From assembly GCF_014356525.2 (NCBI RefSeq), contig NC_052507.1, positions 41,042,097 to 41,106,096 on the forward strand: a stretch of 64,000 nt of DNA, given 5' to 3'. The stretch is from Nilaparvata lugens (Eukaryota > Arthropoda > Insecta > Hemiptera > Delphacidae). The position numbers and the translations under genes were made by a program. This document shows positions 25,001-35,681 of this stretch, piece after piece (positions within the stretch are counted from its first letter, which is position 1; each line of letters starts with the position of its first letter). The notes under the pieces were generated by a model that was given only the letters and a program-made list of their open reading frames with translations, did no database searches and was not told the origin of the DNA.

Positions 25001-25552
25001 TCTAGTTTACAGTTGAAACACAGTGGCTATTGGCTTACTACAGAAAAAACAAATTATCCACAAGAAAAGAACACTATAAACTGTTTAAAACTCAATTTAA
25101 AACATTAATAAATTCACGTAAACAGACAATAATTCAGAGCACAAAATTACACACACAACAGCCAGCCATGTTTTTTGAAGAAGAAAGAACAGGAAAAGCT
25201 ACAAGCCAGACAGAGAGACCTCAAAAATTCATTGTCCCGCTACAGACACGTCACCACAAAATTATAATTTACAAGTTTAGAATTCACATTCTACATCTGT
25301 TCTCAATAAAACTTTATTTTAAATGTTATTTTAAATTTTTATATATATCTCGATTTAAATAAACGATTTATTTAGTAATTTGTTAACCCTGCCTCGGTGA
25401 CACCATGGAACAATGCAACAAACATTTACGATAATAAATTCTCCGTCAACAAGTTTATCCGTCTATTGATAACTCTGACATTTATTATAAAGTTCCATAG
25501 ATCTCGAATTGAAGATTCGATTCCAATGTGAGGAGAAAAATGTAATATTACA
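22045..25552 (-). mobile_element. LTR family L1, copy c: inverted, with 5' LTR
   Basis: Minus-orientation copy whose 5' LTR lies at 24754-25552 (TGCCGTGCTACC... to TGTAATATTACA on the plus strand). The interior runs left to 22045, where it meets copy b head to tail in opposite orientation. The segment 21765-21900 and its inverse near 22130-22260 can form a long hairpin. The minisatellite and 3' LTR are missing. The coiled-coil ORF is fragmented. Confidence 0.75.
23866..24561 (-). pseudogene. L1 coiled-coil ORF, deleted and frameshifted
   Basis: Begins MAYNMKNIKNDDELIAAL and retains the heptad-like QNARFDEQNAKFNARFDDMK block. It then suffers a deletion and frameshift near 24370 and continues in pieces to 23866 with VEVRNNVNKMNVALSQVDEF. 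The C-terminal extension seen in the intact copy (NFCRQNC..., NEPMNKIM...) survives here. It therefore shows that the long form is ancestral and that the truncated C-terminus of copies b and d is derived. Confidence 0.65.
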
Positions 25553-26632
25553 ATGTTTACATGGAATTATTATTCAAGTCTCAATGTTTTTCACCAATAA
25601 AATGAATCGAGATGGACCTTTATATTACTTTTTTTTCAATTACAATATTATGCTTCCAAGTACTATAATTATTCAAAGTTCTAATAATCTATTGTGATAG
25701 CTGGATCATTCATAATATTATATTTTCTCTACATGAATAGAATATTGTTCCTCCTACCTTCAGAAGAGAAAAAGTGGCTATTCCCGAGCGCTTCTCCTCT
25801 GCAGTGCTGAATCATTCAGAAATAGGATCAGCAGGCTCACTTAGCTCACCTGAATTTTTTATTTGAGCTTTCTTCCTTCCGTAAAAAAGTCAAAAGAGAT
25901 TTTCAGGCTCGATTCAATCACCAGTTCTCTTTTATGTAATTATGTAGTGCAGGGTTGCAAAAATCTTTATTTTCATCAGAATCAATGAATAGCCAAATTG
26001 CATTGTTCCCCACACATTTTACACAATGTTAAACTTTTAAAAATATTTTCTTTTAACATAAAATCTTAAACTTCCTCATCTTTGAACTCTTTAAATATTT
26101 CACTCTACAACCAACACAATCCATTTTGAAATAACTTGGTTCAATAGTTTTAAACAAACTTTGTTGATCAAAATATAAACTACAATTTCATTTTCTTCAT
26201 AAAGAGCAACCATAATTACATACAGAACGGTCTTACGGCATTTATAATTTAAAATTTTCCAACTTTTTATAATTTTGATTATTTGGCAACCACATGATTG
26301 GTCAATCAGTTCAGTGATGATATGAGAAAAATAAACATAACCATACATAACCTTGATGAGTGAAGTAGTTTAGAAGTAATTTTAGAATTTATATTAATAT
26401 ATTTGAAATGCAAAGGAAAAATGTTGTTCCATGTTAAACAAAATTTCATCACATTATCAAATTCATAAGTTTTATAAGAAATAGAGTATAAGTATATCTT
26501 TTTAAATACCTGATGCGTCCGTTGTAAACTAGCACCAAAGTTCTAATCCTATTATATTAAGCTGCGTTTACACTGTGTAACTTGTTATAAAAACATGGTA
26601 TATAACAACTTTAACAAAAATGTTATGAATTC
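25553..26632. mobile_element. DNA-transposon segment B, copy 2
   Basis: Matches 18158-19245 closely. The TTAAGCTGCGTTTACAC end is at about 26557. The match stops within TGTTATGAAT, where a BEL/Pao LTR begins, so the retroelement appears to have inserted here. Confidence 0.65.
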
Positions 26633-27294
26633 TGTTCGGACGTTATGAATGCTTCCCTTTCTTGTCTGGCGTTGTGTGGTGGAGGGGGCAATTATACGGT
26701 GATGCGCAAAACATAATTGTGGCCAGTTGCCGTTTGCCAGCCAACCGAACAGCTCACTTCTCGTAATGTCGATTTTTGCAAAGTGATCTATTGATTATTT
26801 ATTGTGATTTATTACAAGTGTCGTCTCGTCTCGTATCGTGATCTGGACCCGGGATCCTGGAAGCAAGGAGGATTTGGACATGAAGGTAGGCCTATGTTAT
26901 TGTGCACTTAGCCATTTTAATTGTTCAACTTGCCACCCGACGCCAGACAACCCAAAAGTTCTCGATGTAATTAATGATACAGTCCACAAACCAGATTGCT
27001 GTTTGAGCCAGCCTCTGTCGAATAAACAATGGTCCACCGTCCGGGATTGATTTGTTCATCGAATTTGAATAGGACATAAGTTTGAAATATCGTCTAATAG
27101 GTTTGTCGTTTTTTATGCCTATTTTATTCTTGGTTTGTTCTGTGTATATGGCTTGTTTTTGTCGTCGTAGATGAATATACGCTTTAATTGTGGTATTCTT
27201 AAGAAATTTGGCTCAATTTAAGTTGGAAATTGAGTAGAACAAGTAATATTTTCGTAAATAATTGTGTGTAGTATTATTGCGTAAGATTGTTGCA
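26633..27294 (+). mobile_element. BEL/Pao element: candidate 5' LTR
   Basis: Boundaries are inferred. The left edge, TGTTCGGACG, is where similarity to segment B ends. The right edge, GTTGCA, precedes TTGGCGCCACAACGCTGG, which has the TGG-start form of a tRNA primer-binding site (27295-27312). The element's gag starts about 370 bp further on. There is no second LTR in the window, so identity cannot be tested. The GC content and CpG use differ from the AT-rich surroundings. Confidence 0.55.
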
Positions 27295-27666
27295 TTGGCG
27301 CCACAACGCTGGACTGGCAAGTTCGTGTCGATAAGTAGAGAAAGACTTATACGTCGTCTAGCTGTAACAGTAACTGGAACTGTTACTTTTTTCAAAGGAT
27401 ACTTGCAGTTATTGGCATTGATTATTGTCGTTACTTCGTTATTAATAGCAGATATTGTTTGTTCCAATGAGTATCGATACGGTATTATTAGCCTTGTAAC
27501 CGATCATTTCTACCGAGCATAGTTGAAATGCTGGCTTGGCTTGTATGATTAGATAAGCCAGCCATTGTTCGTTCCATTGTGTCGCCTGCTCTCGTGTTTT
27601 CCCTCTTATTCTTGTTTGGTTCTTTGTCTCACTCTCTCGACGAGCGCTCACTGTTATCGCCTCACT

Positions 27667-29055
27667 ATGGGTGTTATCGAAGATTTGACATTTCAAAGAG
27701 ATGCATTAATTCGTAAAATAAAACGGATTAATGAAATTGCCGAAGCTGTCGAAAAAGATCCGAAAAATAAAAAAATGAAGAATTTATTGAAAGTTATGGG
27801 TGAGCATATCGATCACCACCAGGTGGAGTTCAATGACATAATAGATAAGATGCAGAGCTACTATAACAAACAAAATCCTCGATTGGAAACAAGTGACCTT
27901 GAAAATTTGATGAGCCAATTTGATGACACTTTTTTCAATGTCAAGGCTATTCTCGAAAGCTTACCATCCACTCAAACAAATTTGAATATTAGTTCTTCCA
28001 ATGTAGCTTCTTCACCTACAACTGGAAATATCTCGCCAGTTGCCCTACCTAAGCTTCCTTTAATGACTTTTGACGGCGATTTGAAAATTTGGAGTCAATT
28101 TAAAGATTTATTCGAAGCCACGGTTCATAATAATGGTCAAATTGCTGACATACAAAAACATATGTATCTTCGGTCTGTACTGAGAGGCGATGCACTGTCA
28201 GTCATTTCTGTAGTCCCATTGACAAGTGATCATTATGCTGAGGCATGGAAATTATTATTGAATCGCTACAATGACTCTTACAATCTGACTGACGCATACT
28301 TGCAAGCAATTTTTGATATGCCAGCAGTTAATAAGCAACCAGACTCGCTACGAAAATTCATCACTCATTTAGCTGAGTATATTGCAGCACTAAAACCAAT
28401 TGGTCATGCAGTTAATGACTGGTCGATTCCGTTATTATTTGTCTTACGTAAAAAACTGACTGAAGAATTGAGAGAGAAGTGGCAGAGACTGCTAAGAAAT
28501 GGAACAGTATCCGATTTGAAAAACTTCCAAATATTTTTGAATGATGAAGCTGTTATTTTAGAGGCTACTAAATCCACTGATTTATTGGGATCATCTACAT
28601 CGTCAGAAGCCTCCTCACGTAAGCAGTTTGGGAAATCGAAACCAACTATGGGAAATTACAAGGCTTCAGCTATGATTGTTAAATCGAAATCGGGCGAGCT
28701 GAAATGTATTGAATGTAATAATTCTCATGAACTGGAAAATTGTGAAGTGTTCTTGAATCTCAAACCATCTGATAGATTAAAACGTGTAAAAGAATGGAAA
28801 CTATGTATCGGCTGTTTATTGGCAGGGCACTTTATTAGAGATTGTAGAAGAAGGAAGCCGTGCAGTCACTGTAATTCGCGTCATCATTCGCTCCTCCATT
28901 TAGAGCCGAGACAGCCGCCTGTTGAAAACACCAACACATTGGCCGGTAATAAACAAATGAGCAGGGTAGACGTGCACGACGTCGCTGATCAAAGCCATCA
29001 GACATTTGTTACTGACTCAGCGAAGAAAGTATTTTCGAACGTAAATAGTTCCTAG
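27667..29055 (+). CDS. gag: BEL/Pao retrotransposon Gag polyprotein
   Basis: A 462-residue Gag. The start chosen is the first ATG (MGVIEDLTFQ), because upstream in-frame sequence has no Met and overlaps the leader. Residues ~1-110 are charged and probably helical. The central region carries the DUF1759-type Gag signature (LPLMTFDGDLKIWSQFKDLF, then LRGDALSV and WKLLLNRYND). The C-terminal third has three Cys/His clusters typical of BEL/Pao: CIECNNSHELENC, CIGCLLAGHFIRDC and CSHCNSRHHSLLH. Such Gag proteins assemble particles and bind element RNA. The frame ends at a TAG where BEL elements normally read on into protease. The next domain continues in another frame, so this copy probably carries a frameshift. 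It is the best-preserved TE gene of the window. Confidence 0.88.
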   Translation: MGVIEDLTFQRDALIRKIKRINEIAEAVEKDPKNKKMKNLLKVMGEHIDHHQVEFNDIIDKMQSYYNKQNPRLETSDLENLMSQFDDTFFNVKAILESLPSTQTNLNISSSNVASSPTTGNISPVALPKLPLMTFDGDLKIWSQFKDLFEATVHNNGQIADIQKHMYLRSVLRGDALSVISVVPLTSDHYAEAWKLLLNRYNDSYNLTDAYLQAIFDMPAVNKQPDSLRKFITHLAEYIAALKPIGHAVNDWSIPLLFVLRKKLTEELREKWQRLLRNGTVSDLKNFQIFLNDEAVILEATKSTDLLGSSTSSEASSRKQFGKSKPTMGNYKASAMIVKSKSGELKCIECNNSHELENCEVFLNLKPSDRLKRVKEWKLCIGCLLAGHFIRDCRRRKPCSHCNSRHHSLLHLEPRQPPVENTNTLAGNKQMSRVDVHDVADQSHQTFVTDSAKKVFSNVNSS

Positions 29056-29831
29056 TATTGTTACCAACTGTTAAATTGGGAGTTCGAGGTAATCAAGGCA
29101 ATTATCATAAGGTCAAAGTATTATTAGATAGTGCAAGCACCGAGTCATTCATTACAAGGCGATGCATGAAAAAACTGGGTTTAGTGGTACAGAAAACACA
29201 TAGTTTGCCAATCTATGGATTATCTGATACTAAACTGGAAGTGACAGATGAAATTACTAACTGTGAATTGAAATACCGAACTCCCCTTCATTAAAAATTA
29301 CCGTGTCGGGAGTCAACAAAATAGCAGCTACAAATCAGATAAAAAATGCGTACTGGGCACATATTGAAGGACTGGAGCTAGCAGATTCTGAATTTTTCCT
29401 CTCAGAGGAGGTTGATATTTTATTGGGTGCTGAATACTTCCCCTTCATTCTGACTGGAAGAAAGGTGATTGGTCCAGCGGGTACACCATCTGCCCTAGAA
29501 ACAGTATGGGGCTACTGCCTGATGGGTAAGGTATCAGAGGAGAGTTCTACTATCTCAAATAATCTGTGCATGTATTCCAATGCTAATTCAGAAGAGTTGG
29601 TGAAGCGATTTTGGGTCGTAGAAGAGCCACCTAGGACAAAAAATTATTGGAAAGTGAAATGGCTTGTGAGGAGATATACAAATCAACTGTTTGTCGTTTG
29701 AATACTGGTAGATACATTGTAGAATTACCATCCAAGGAAACAAATACGAGGGAGATATCGGGATATCTTGAAGTTAAAACTAATGTCGGAGAAAATGTTA
29801 CCATGATTCGAGAAGAAGAATTGGGAGATAA
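29049..29831 (+). pseudogene. pol: BEL/Pao protease region, frameshifted and truncated
   Basis: Continues Gag in a different frame with LLPTVKLGVRG and the aspartic-protease-like LLDSASTESFI (the DSA form is common in BEL/Pao DUF1758 proteases). After a stop near 29293 the frame shifts again to give VDILLGAEYF and a GYCLMGKV segment. A further shift lies near 29640. At about 29832 the sequence joins segment B within the AT-rich text ATTTAAAAATAT, so reverse transcriptase, RNase H and integrase are all missing. The element is not autonomous. Confidence 0.8.
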
Positions 29832-31330
29832 TTTAAAAATATTTTCTTTTAACATAAAATCTTAAACTTCCTCATCTTTGAACTCTCTAAATATTTCACT
29901 CTACAACCAACACAATCCATTTTGAAATAACTTGGTTCAATAGTTTTAAACAAACTTTGTTGATCAAAATATAAACTACAATTTCATTTTCTTCATAAAG
30001 AGCAACCATAATTACATACAGAACGGTCTTACGGCATTTATAATTTAAAATTTTCCAACTTTTTATAATTTTGATTATTTGGCAACCACATGATTGGTCA
30101 ATCAGTTCAGTGATGATATGAGAAAAAATAAACATAACCATACATAACCTTGATGAGAGAAGTAGTTTAGAAGTAATTTTAGAATTTATATTAATATATT
30201 TGAAATGCAAAGGAAAAATGTTGTTCCATGTTAAACAAAATTTCATCACATTATCAAATTCATAAGTTTTATAAGGAATAGAGTATAAGTATATCTTTTT
30301 AAATACCTGATGCGTCCGTTGTAAACTAGCACCAAAAGTTCTAATCCTATTATATTAAGCTGCGTTTACACTGTGTAACTTTGTTATAAAACATTGGTTA
30401 TATAACAACTTTAACAAAAATGTTATGAATAATTCATTTAACCTGTTACATGTAACTTTGTGTTTTAAAACATGATTTCCTTTTAAGTTTTTCCTTTCCT
30501 GCACGACGTTGGTAAAGATCAAAGAAAAGTATAACTTTTTGTTACATGTTACATGTGTTATGAGAACGTTTTACTACTTATAATATGTTACAAGTTATAA
30601 AATGGAGTTGAAATAGGTGGTGGGGGAAGTAGCTGAATCATCAGCTGCTTACAGGCTCGGATCCAGGGGACCCCCCACCTGAAAATTGTTGAGGTTTTTA
30701 ATCGAAAACAGCATTTGAGAGCTTTATTTGTTGAAATTGATTAGATTTTTGAACTTGTTAATTTAAATTCTAAAGTCATGATACCTATTTCTGCAACTAC
30801 AGTACTTTGAATATACATTTATTCTTGCATTTTATATTGTAGTTCTGATTTTCAATATATTGTTTGGGTACATGAATTTCCTTGTGCTAGATACAGAGTG
30901 GCCCAGAAACCTTGTATTTCGGTTCATTTTCCAGTCTTTTTCATGTTATTTCCGCCAAATCCTGTAAATCAGAAAAATTTGCTCCTGCCTTTTATTCAGA
31001 TTATTGAATTACTAATAAAATAAGATTATTCAAAACTTTCTATCCTTAATGAGTACTGACTTACAATTTTTCAAAAATGAATAAAATTGGAAAAAAAATC
31101 ATTTTGATGAATTTTAGTTTTTGATCTACAATATCTTACGATTGTCACCATTTAAATTTATAATTCAATATTCCTCTGAGCGTAGTTTTGTGCTCTACAG
31201 GCTCTATCTTATATATAGATTTCCAGGTAAACCTGACAACAATGATCCTTGTATTTTGGAAAACACCTGAGTTTTAGCTTCATTCATCATCAGCAACTCC
31301 ATTGTCATCACATTCCGATTTTGCACCATG
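29832..31330. mobile_element. DNA-transposon segment B, copy 3 (left part)
   Basis: Near-identical to 18651-20148 (offset about 11181). The transposon end TTAAGCTGCGTTTACAC is at 30355. The segment runs up to GCACCATG, where the LTR element of copy d is inserted with a CATG target duplication. Confidence 0.7.
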
Positions 31331-32345
31331 TGTAATATTACATTTTTTCTCGATTGGAATCGAATCTTCAATTCGAGATCTATAAAACTTGATTGTAAAT
31401 ATCAGAGTAATCGATATGCGGACAACTTTTTGACTGAGAATTTATCGTAAATAATTGTGTTGCATATTCCATGGTATCACCGAAACAGAGTAAACAGAGT
31501 TAACAGAATTAACAGATCATATAGAGGATATATAAATTTAAAATAACAGTTTCGAAATAAAGTTTTATTGAGAACAAATGTAAAATGTAAATTCTAAACT
31601 TGTAATTTATAATTTTTTGGTGACATGTTCATAAAGTCATCACTGATTTTGAGGTGTGGTTTTTTGCTCTGACTTTGTGCTTTTCCTTCTTCTCTAAAAA
31701 ATGATGGCTGGCTATGTGTTCTGGTTTTGTGTTCTCTGAATGTTTTTCTGTTTAAGTGAATTTATAATGTTTTAATTGAGTTTTGAACAGTTTATAGTGT
31801 TCTAATTTTGTCTATAATTAATTGTTTCTTGTGTTTACAAGCCTATAGCCATTGTTTTCAACTATATAAACTGGATAAGTATTTTAGCTTGTAATGATGC
31901 TATATTATGTTTAAGTGTTGTTCTTTAATATTGCCAAAATTCTTCTGAAGATTATAAGTTGGTTTGCTCTGAAAACTGGATTTCTCATTCATAAGCAATA
32001 GATCCATTCATAGTTTATCAAGAATCTACTACTTTGGAGCCGATAACTTTCCTTAGGTTAATAGGTGAGAAATGCTATCCAGGCTATTTAGGAGGAATTG
32101 GTAGCACGGCAAATGGTACCCCTGGTGTGGGACTGAATCTCCAAATTGTCCCAAATGTTATGCCCTGTGGTGGGACCGAATTACAAAATAAATATGTCCC
32201 AAATGGTACACCATGAAATCCCTGGTTATAGAAATTATGTGTAGGCTGATGTCTTGATAGGTTATGAATGAGATGCTGCTGAGTGGGAAATCGGTTCAAG
32301 AGAGATCAAGTCCTAATGAATATATTATCTGTGCAGACTAGCAAA

Positions 32346-32914
32346 ATGGCATACAATATGAAAAATATTAAAAATGATGATGAGTTAATAGCTGCCTTAA
32401 CACAACTGTTTGATAAGCAAAATGCTAATAGATTGATAATTTGAAACAAGATCAAAATGCTAGGTTTGATGATATGAAGCAAGAATTTGCTAGCATTAGA
32501 CTAGAGCAGGTTAGTATAAACCTTCTATTGAAAGATGCACATGAGACATTGATTGATAGTCATGAAGATGAAGGCAAATTGAAGCAGGATGATAGTAGTG
32601 TTGAGATACAAGATCAATCATTTCAAGTTTCAGATAATGTAGGCCTAGTTAATGTTATTGAAAAAGTAAATCCTAGTGAGATAGTAGAATTGAGTAATGT
32701 AGTAGGTAGGGAGTTGTCTTTATTGAAAGTCAACAGTAAAGAAAGTAGTATTGCCGAATTGAAAGTTAGGAAAACAGTAAATAAAGTGAATGTTTACATG
32801 AGACAGGTTTCTGTAGAGGTTAGGAACAATGTAAACAAAATGAATCTTGCTTTGAATCAAGTTGATGAATTCAACTTTCAACTGAAAATTGAAAAGGTGT
32901 ATGCAAAGCATTAA
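32346..32914 (+). pseudogene. L1 coiled-coil ORF, frameshifted (duplicate of 21160)
   Basis: Virtually identical to the ORF at 21160-21728, including the same frameshift and premature end, as expected if both descend from one insertion by segmental duplication. It differs at one residue of the main frame (ARFDDMK rather than ARSDDMK). The identity therefore says nothing about selection. Confidence 0.65.
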
Positions 32915-33422
32915 CTAGTGAACATGACTGACTTTTGTAAGCAAAATGGCTTTAATGATTGATAGTAAAGTTTTGTCATGAAATGTTGTTTGTGTTTAGA
33001 ACATTGAAAAGTCGAAATAAACTATAGTATCCAGCAAACGATGATTAATAATATTGAATAATTTGCTTTTCATAAAATATTTGAACTAATGGGAATGAAA
33101 TTATTTTTTCTATTTAAATTTTGTAATTGATGTCTCCAAATTTCACAATTTATGTATTGCTGACTGTATAATAAGATGTTAACAAATTTCATTTTTATAT
33201 TGATTATATACTTGTAAATAATTTTCATGTGTATTAGATTGTATTGGTAGCCTAATAAAAATTTTCTTTTAGTTTATAAGCATTTTAAGATAACAGGTAC
33301 AGCGTGGACATTAACATTGAAATAATTATCACGTAAATCTCGAAATCAGCAACAAGTGAACGCCATGAAGAGTGTTAAGAACATTTGGGTGATTTTCGAA
33401 CTAGTGTGACTCATCAATTGAA

Positions 33423-33855
33423 TATCTACACCAATATCTACGCTGATGCCTACACCAATACCAACGCCAATATTTACACCAATAACTACGCCAATATCTA
33501 CGCTGATGCCTATGCCAATATCAACGCCAATATCTGCTCTGATGTCGATGCCAACAATACCAACGCCAATATTTACACCAATAACTATGCCAATATCTAT
33601 GCTGATGCCTATGCCAATATCAACACCAATATCTGCTCTGATGTCTACACCAATGCCAATATCTACGTTGATGTCTATGCCGATGCCTGTGCCGATGCCA
33701 ATGCCAATCAATATCTATGTTGATGTTTACGCATGCCTGCGCCGATGCCAATGCCTGCGCCGATGCCAATGCCTGCGCCAATGTTGATGCCAATGCCTAT
33801 GACAATGCCGACACCAATGCATACGCCAATGACAATGCCAACGCCTATTGCTGAC
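33423..33855 (+). repeat. L1 internal minisatellite (6-bp-based, higher-order)
   Basis: Tandem units built from hexamers such as GCCAAT, ATCTAC and GCTGATGCC, arranged in 12-24-bp higher-order units. Period multiples of three keep several frames open on both strands, producing artefactual Pro/Thr/Ile, Ala/Asn/Tyr and Gly/Ile/Asp-rich peptides. The same array occurs inverted in copy e at 44870-45420, so it is an ancestral internal part of the element. Confidence 0.85.
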
Positions 33856-34884
33856 CATGTAACTTAACACTACCACATTACCTGGAGGTAATTGCCATCC
33901 ATGTTCACATTCACAACTTTGGATTCAGAATAACAGTCACAGTATCATGAAAGAAATTGATTCAAAAAATCCTCTCCTAAATTATCCCTGTATGCAGAAC
34001 TTTAAACCTTGGAAGCTGAAAATATCAAAAACCAAACCTTACCTAAATTAATCCTCACCTAAGTTAATCCTGTATGCAGCGTCTATCTCTTTTCCAAAAA
34101 ACAAATTACATTGTCATTTCAAGCCTGAAATGTACATTGTATAATTACAAATATGATACAAAATTTATGTGACTCTGTATCGAGTTTGGTATGCAGCCGT
34201 CTACTACAAACATGAGGCAATGCTAACTGAGATGTCACCTGTATCGAGTTTGGTATGCATCAGTCGACTACAAGTATCAGACCAACACTACGTGCATCCA
34301 GATCAGCCCAACACTACGAGTATTCGGATCAGCCCAACACTGATGTCATCACACTGGAGTCACACTTAACTGAAATTCATACTGAGTGCCTTAACGGACT
34401 GTTTTCCAAAATTTGCATCAATAAAATCAACCACATCAATAGTGAAAGAAATGAACATTTTTTGATTTATTGAAATTTTATGTGAAAATTGAATGTAACA
34501 ATTCATCAATTCATTACAAAAAAAAATGTTTTTGTTCAACATACTAAATTTTTTTTTATGCAATAAAAATTGAATTTTTTTAATCTATTAAATTTATATG
34601 CAATTTCAAAAACTATTCTTCATATATATTAAACTTTCCGTTGAGATATTTTCCTTAAATTATAAAGCTAAATCAAAAGTAATTTTGATATTCTATACTT
34701 TGAAATATTGTTCGGAAACGTATAACAAATTCTATTGATGAATTTTTATAATAATTTTCAATTATATTTGACATGTAATGTTTTATAGAAAAAATTCTTA
34801 CTGTTCTCAAATTTAATTTCAACAATTTCCATTTGTATCAATGTAATTTTTTCTTTAAATTTTCAAACAGTAAAATTTTTTATG

Positions 34885-34896
34885 TCAAGAGGGGGG
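34885..34896 (+). promoter_or_regulatory. Polypurine tract of L1 copy d
   Basis: AAGAGGGGGG lies a few bases before the 3' LTR start. The same tract is found next to the LTR of copies a and e, as expected for the plus-strand primer of an LTR element. Confidence 0.75.
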
Positions 34897-35681
34897 TATT
34901 TGTAATATTACATTTTTTCTCGATTGGAATCGAATCTTCAATTCGAGATCTATAAAACTTGATAGTAAATATCAGAGTAATCGATATGCAGACAACTTTT
35001 TGACTGAGAATTTATCGTAAATAATTGTGTTGCATATTCCATGGTATCACCGAAACAGAGTAAACAGAGTTAACAGAATTAACAGATCATATAGAGGATA
35101 TATAAATTTAAAATAACAGTTTCGAAATAAAGTTTTATTGAGAACAAATGTAAAATGTAAATTCTAAACTTGTAATTTATAATTTTTTGGTGACATGTTC
35201 ATAAAGTCATCACTGATTTTGAGGTGTGGTTTTTTGTTCTGACTTTGTGCTTTTCCTTCTTCTCTAAAAAATGATGGCTGGCTATGTGTTCTGGTTTTGT
35301 GTTCTCTGAATGTTTTTCTGTTTAAGTGAATTTATAATGTTTTAATTGAGTTTTGAACAGTTTATAGTGTTCTAATTTTGTCTATAATTAATTGTTTCTT
35401 GTGTTTACAAGCCTATAGCCATTGTTTTCAACTATATAAACTGGATAAGTATTTTAGCTTGTAATGATGCTATATTATGTTTAAGTGTTGTTCTTTAATA
35501 TTGCCAAAATTCTTCTGAAGATTATAAGTTGGTTTGCTCTGAAAACTGGATTTCTCATTCATAAGCAATAGATCCATTCATAGTTTATCAAGAATCTACT
35601 ATTTTGGAGCCGATAACTTTCCTTAGGTTAATAGGTGAGAAATGCTATCCAACCTATTTAGGAGAAATTGGTAGCACGGCA

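Larger units (their letters stand above)
31331..35681 (+). mobile_element. LTR family L1, copy d: complete element with CATG target duplication
   Basis: A complete 4.35-kb element. The LTRs are 31331-32111 and 34901-35681, both 781 bp, with only a handful of differences by eye. They begin TGTAATATTACA and end TAGCACGGCA. The flanks read ...ACCATG| and |CATGATATA..., a 4-bp CATG target duplication. A polypurine tract (AAGAGGGGGG) precedes the 3' LTR. The 2.8-kb interior has a broken coiled-coil ORF and a 430-bp minisatellite, and no reverse transcriptase, RNase H or integrase. It must be mobilised in trans. The host sequence is transposon segment B, so the insertions are nested. Confidence 0.88.

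Noticed and set aside
29053..29055. Programmed frameshift or stop readthrough between BEL gag and protease
   Set aside because: Further frameshifts follow within 600 bp and the element is truncated, so random decay is the simpler explanation.
34901..34912. TAATATTAC nonamer, identical to the nicking site of CRESS-DNA virus origins
   Set aside because: It is the centre of the palindromic LTR terminus TGTAATATTACA, present at every L1 LTR edge. There is no Rep gene and no stem-loop context.
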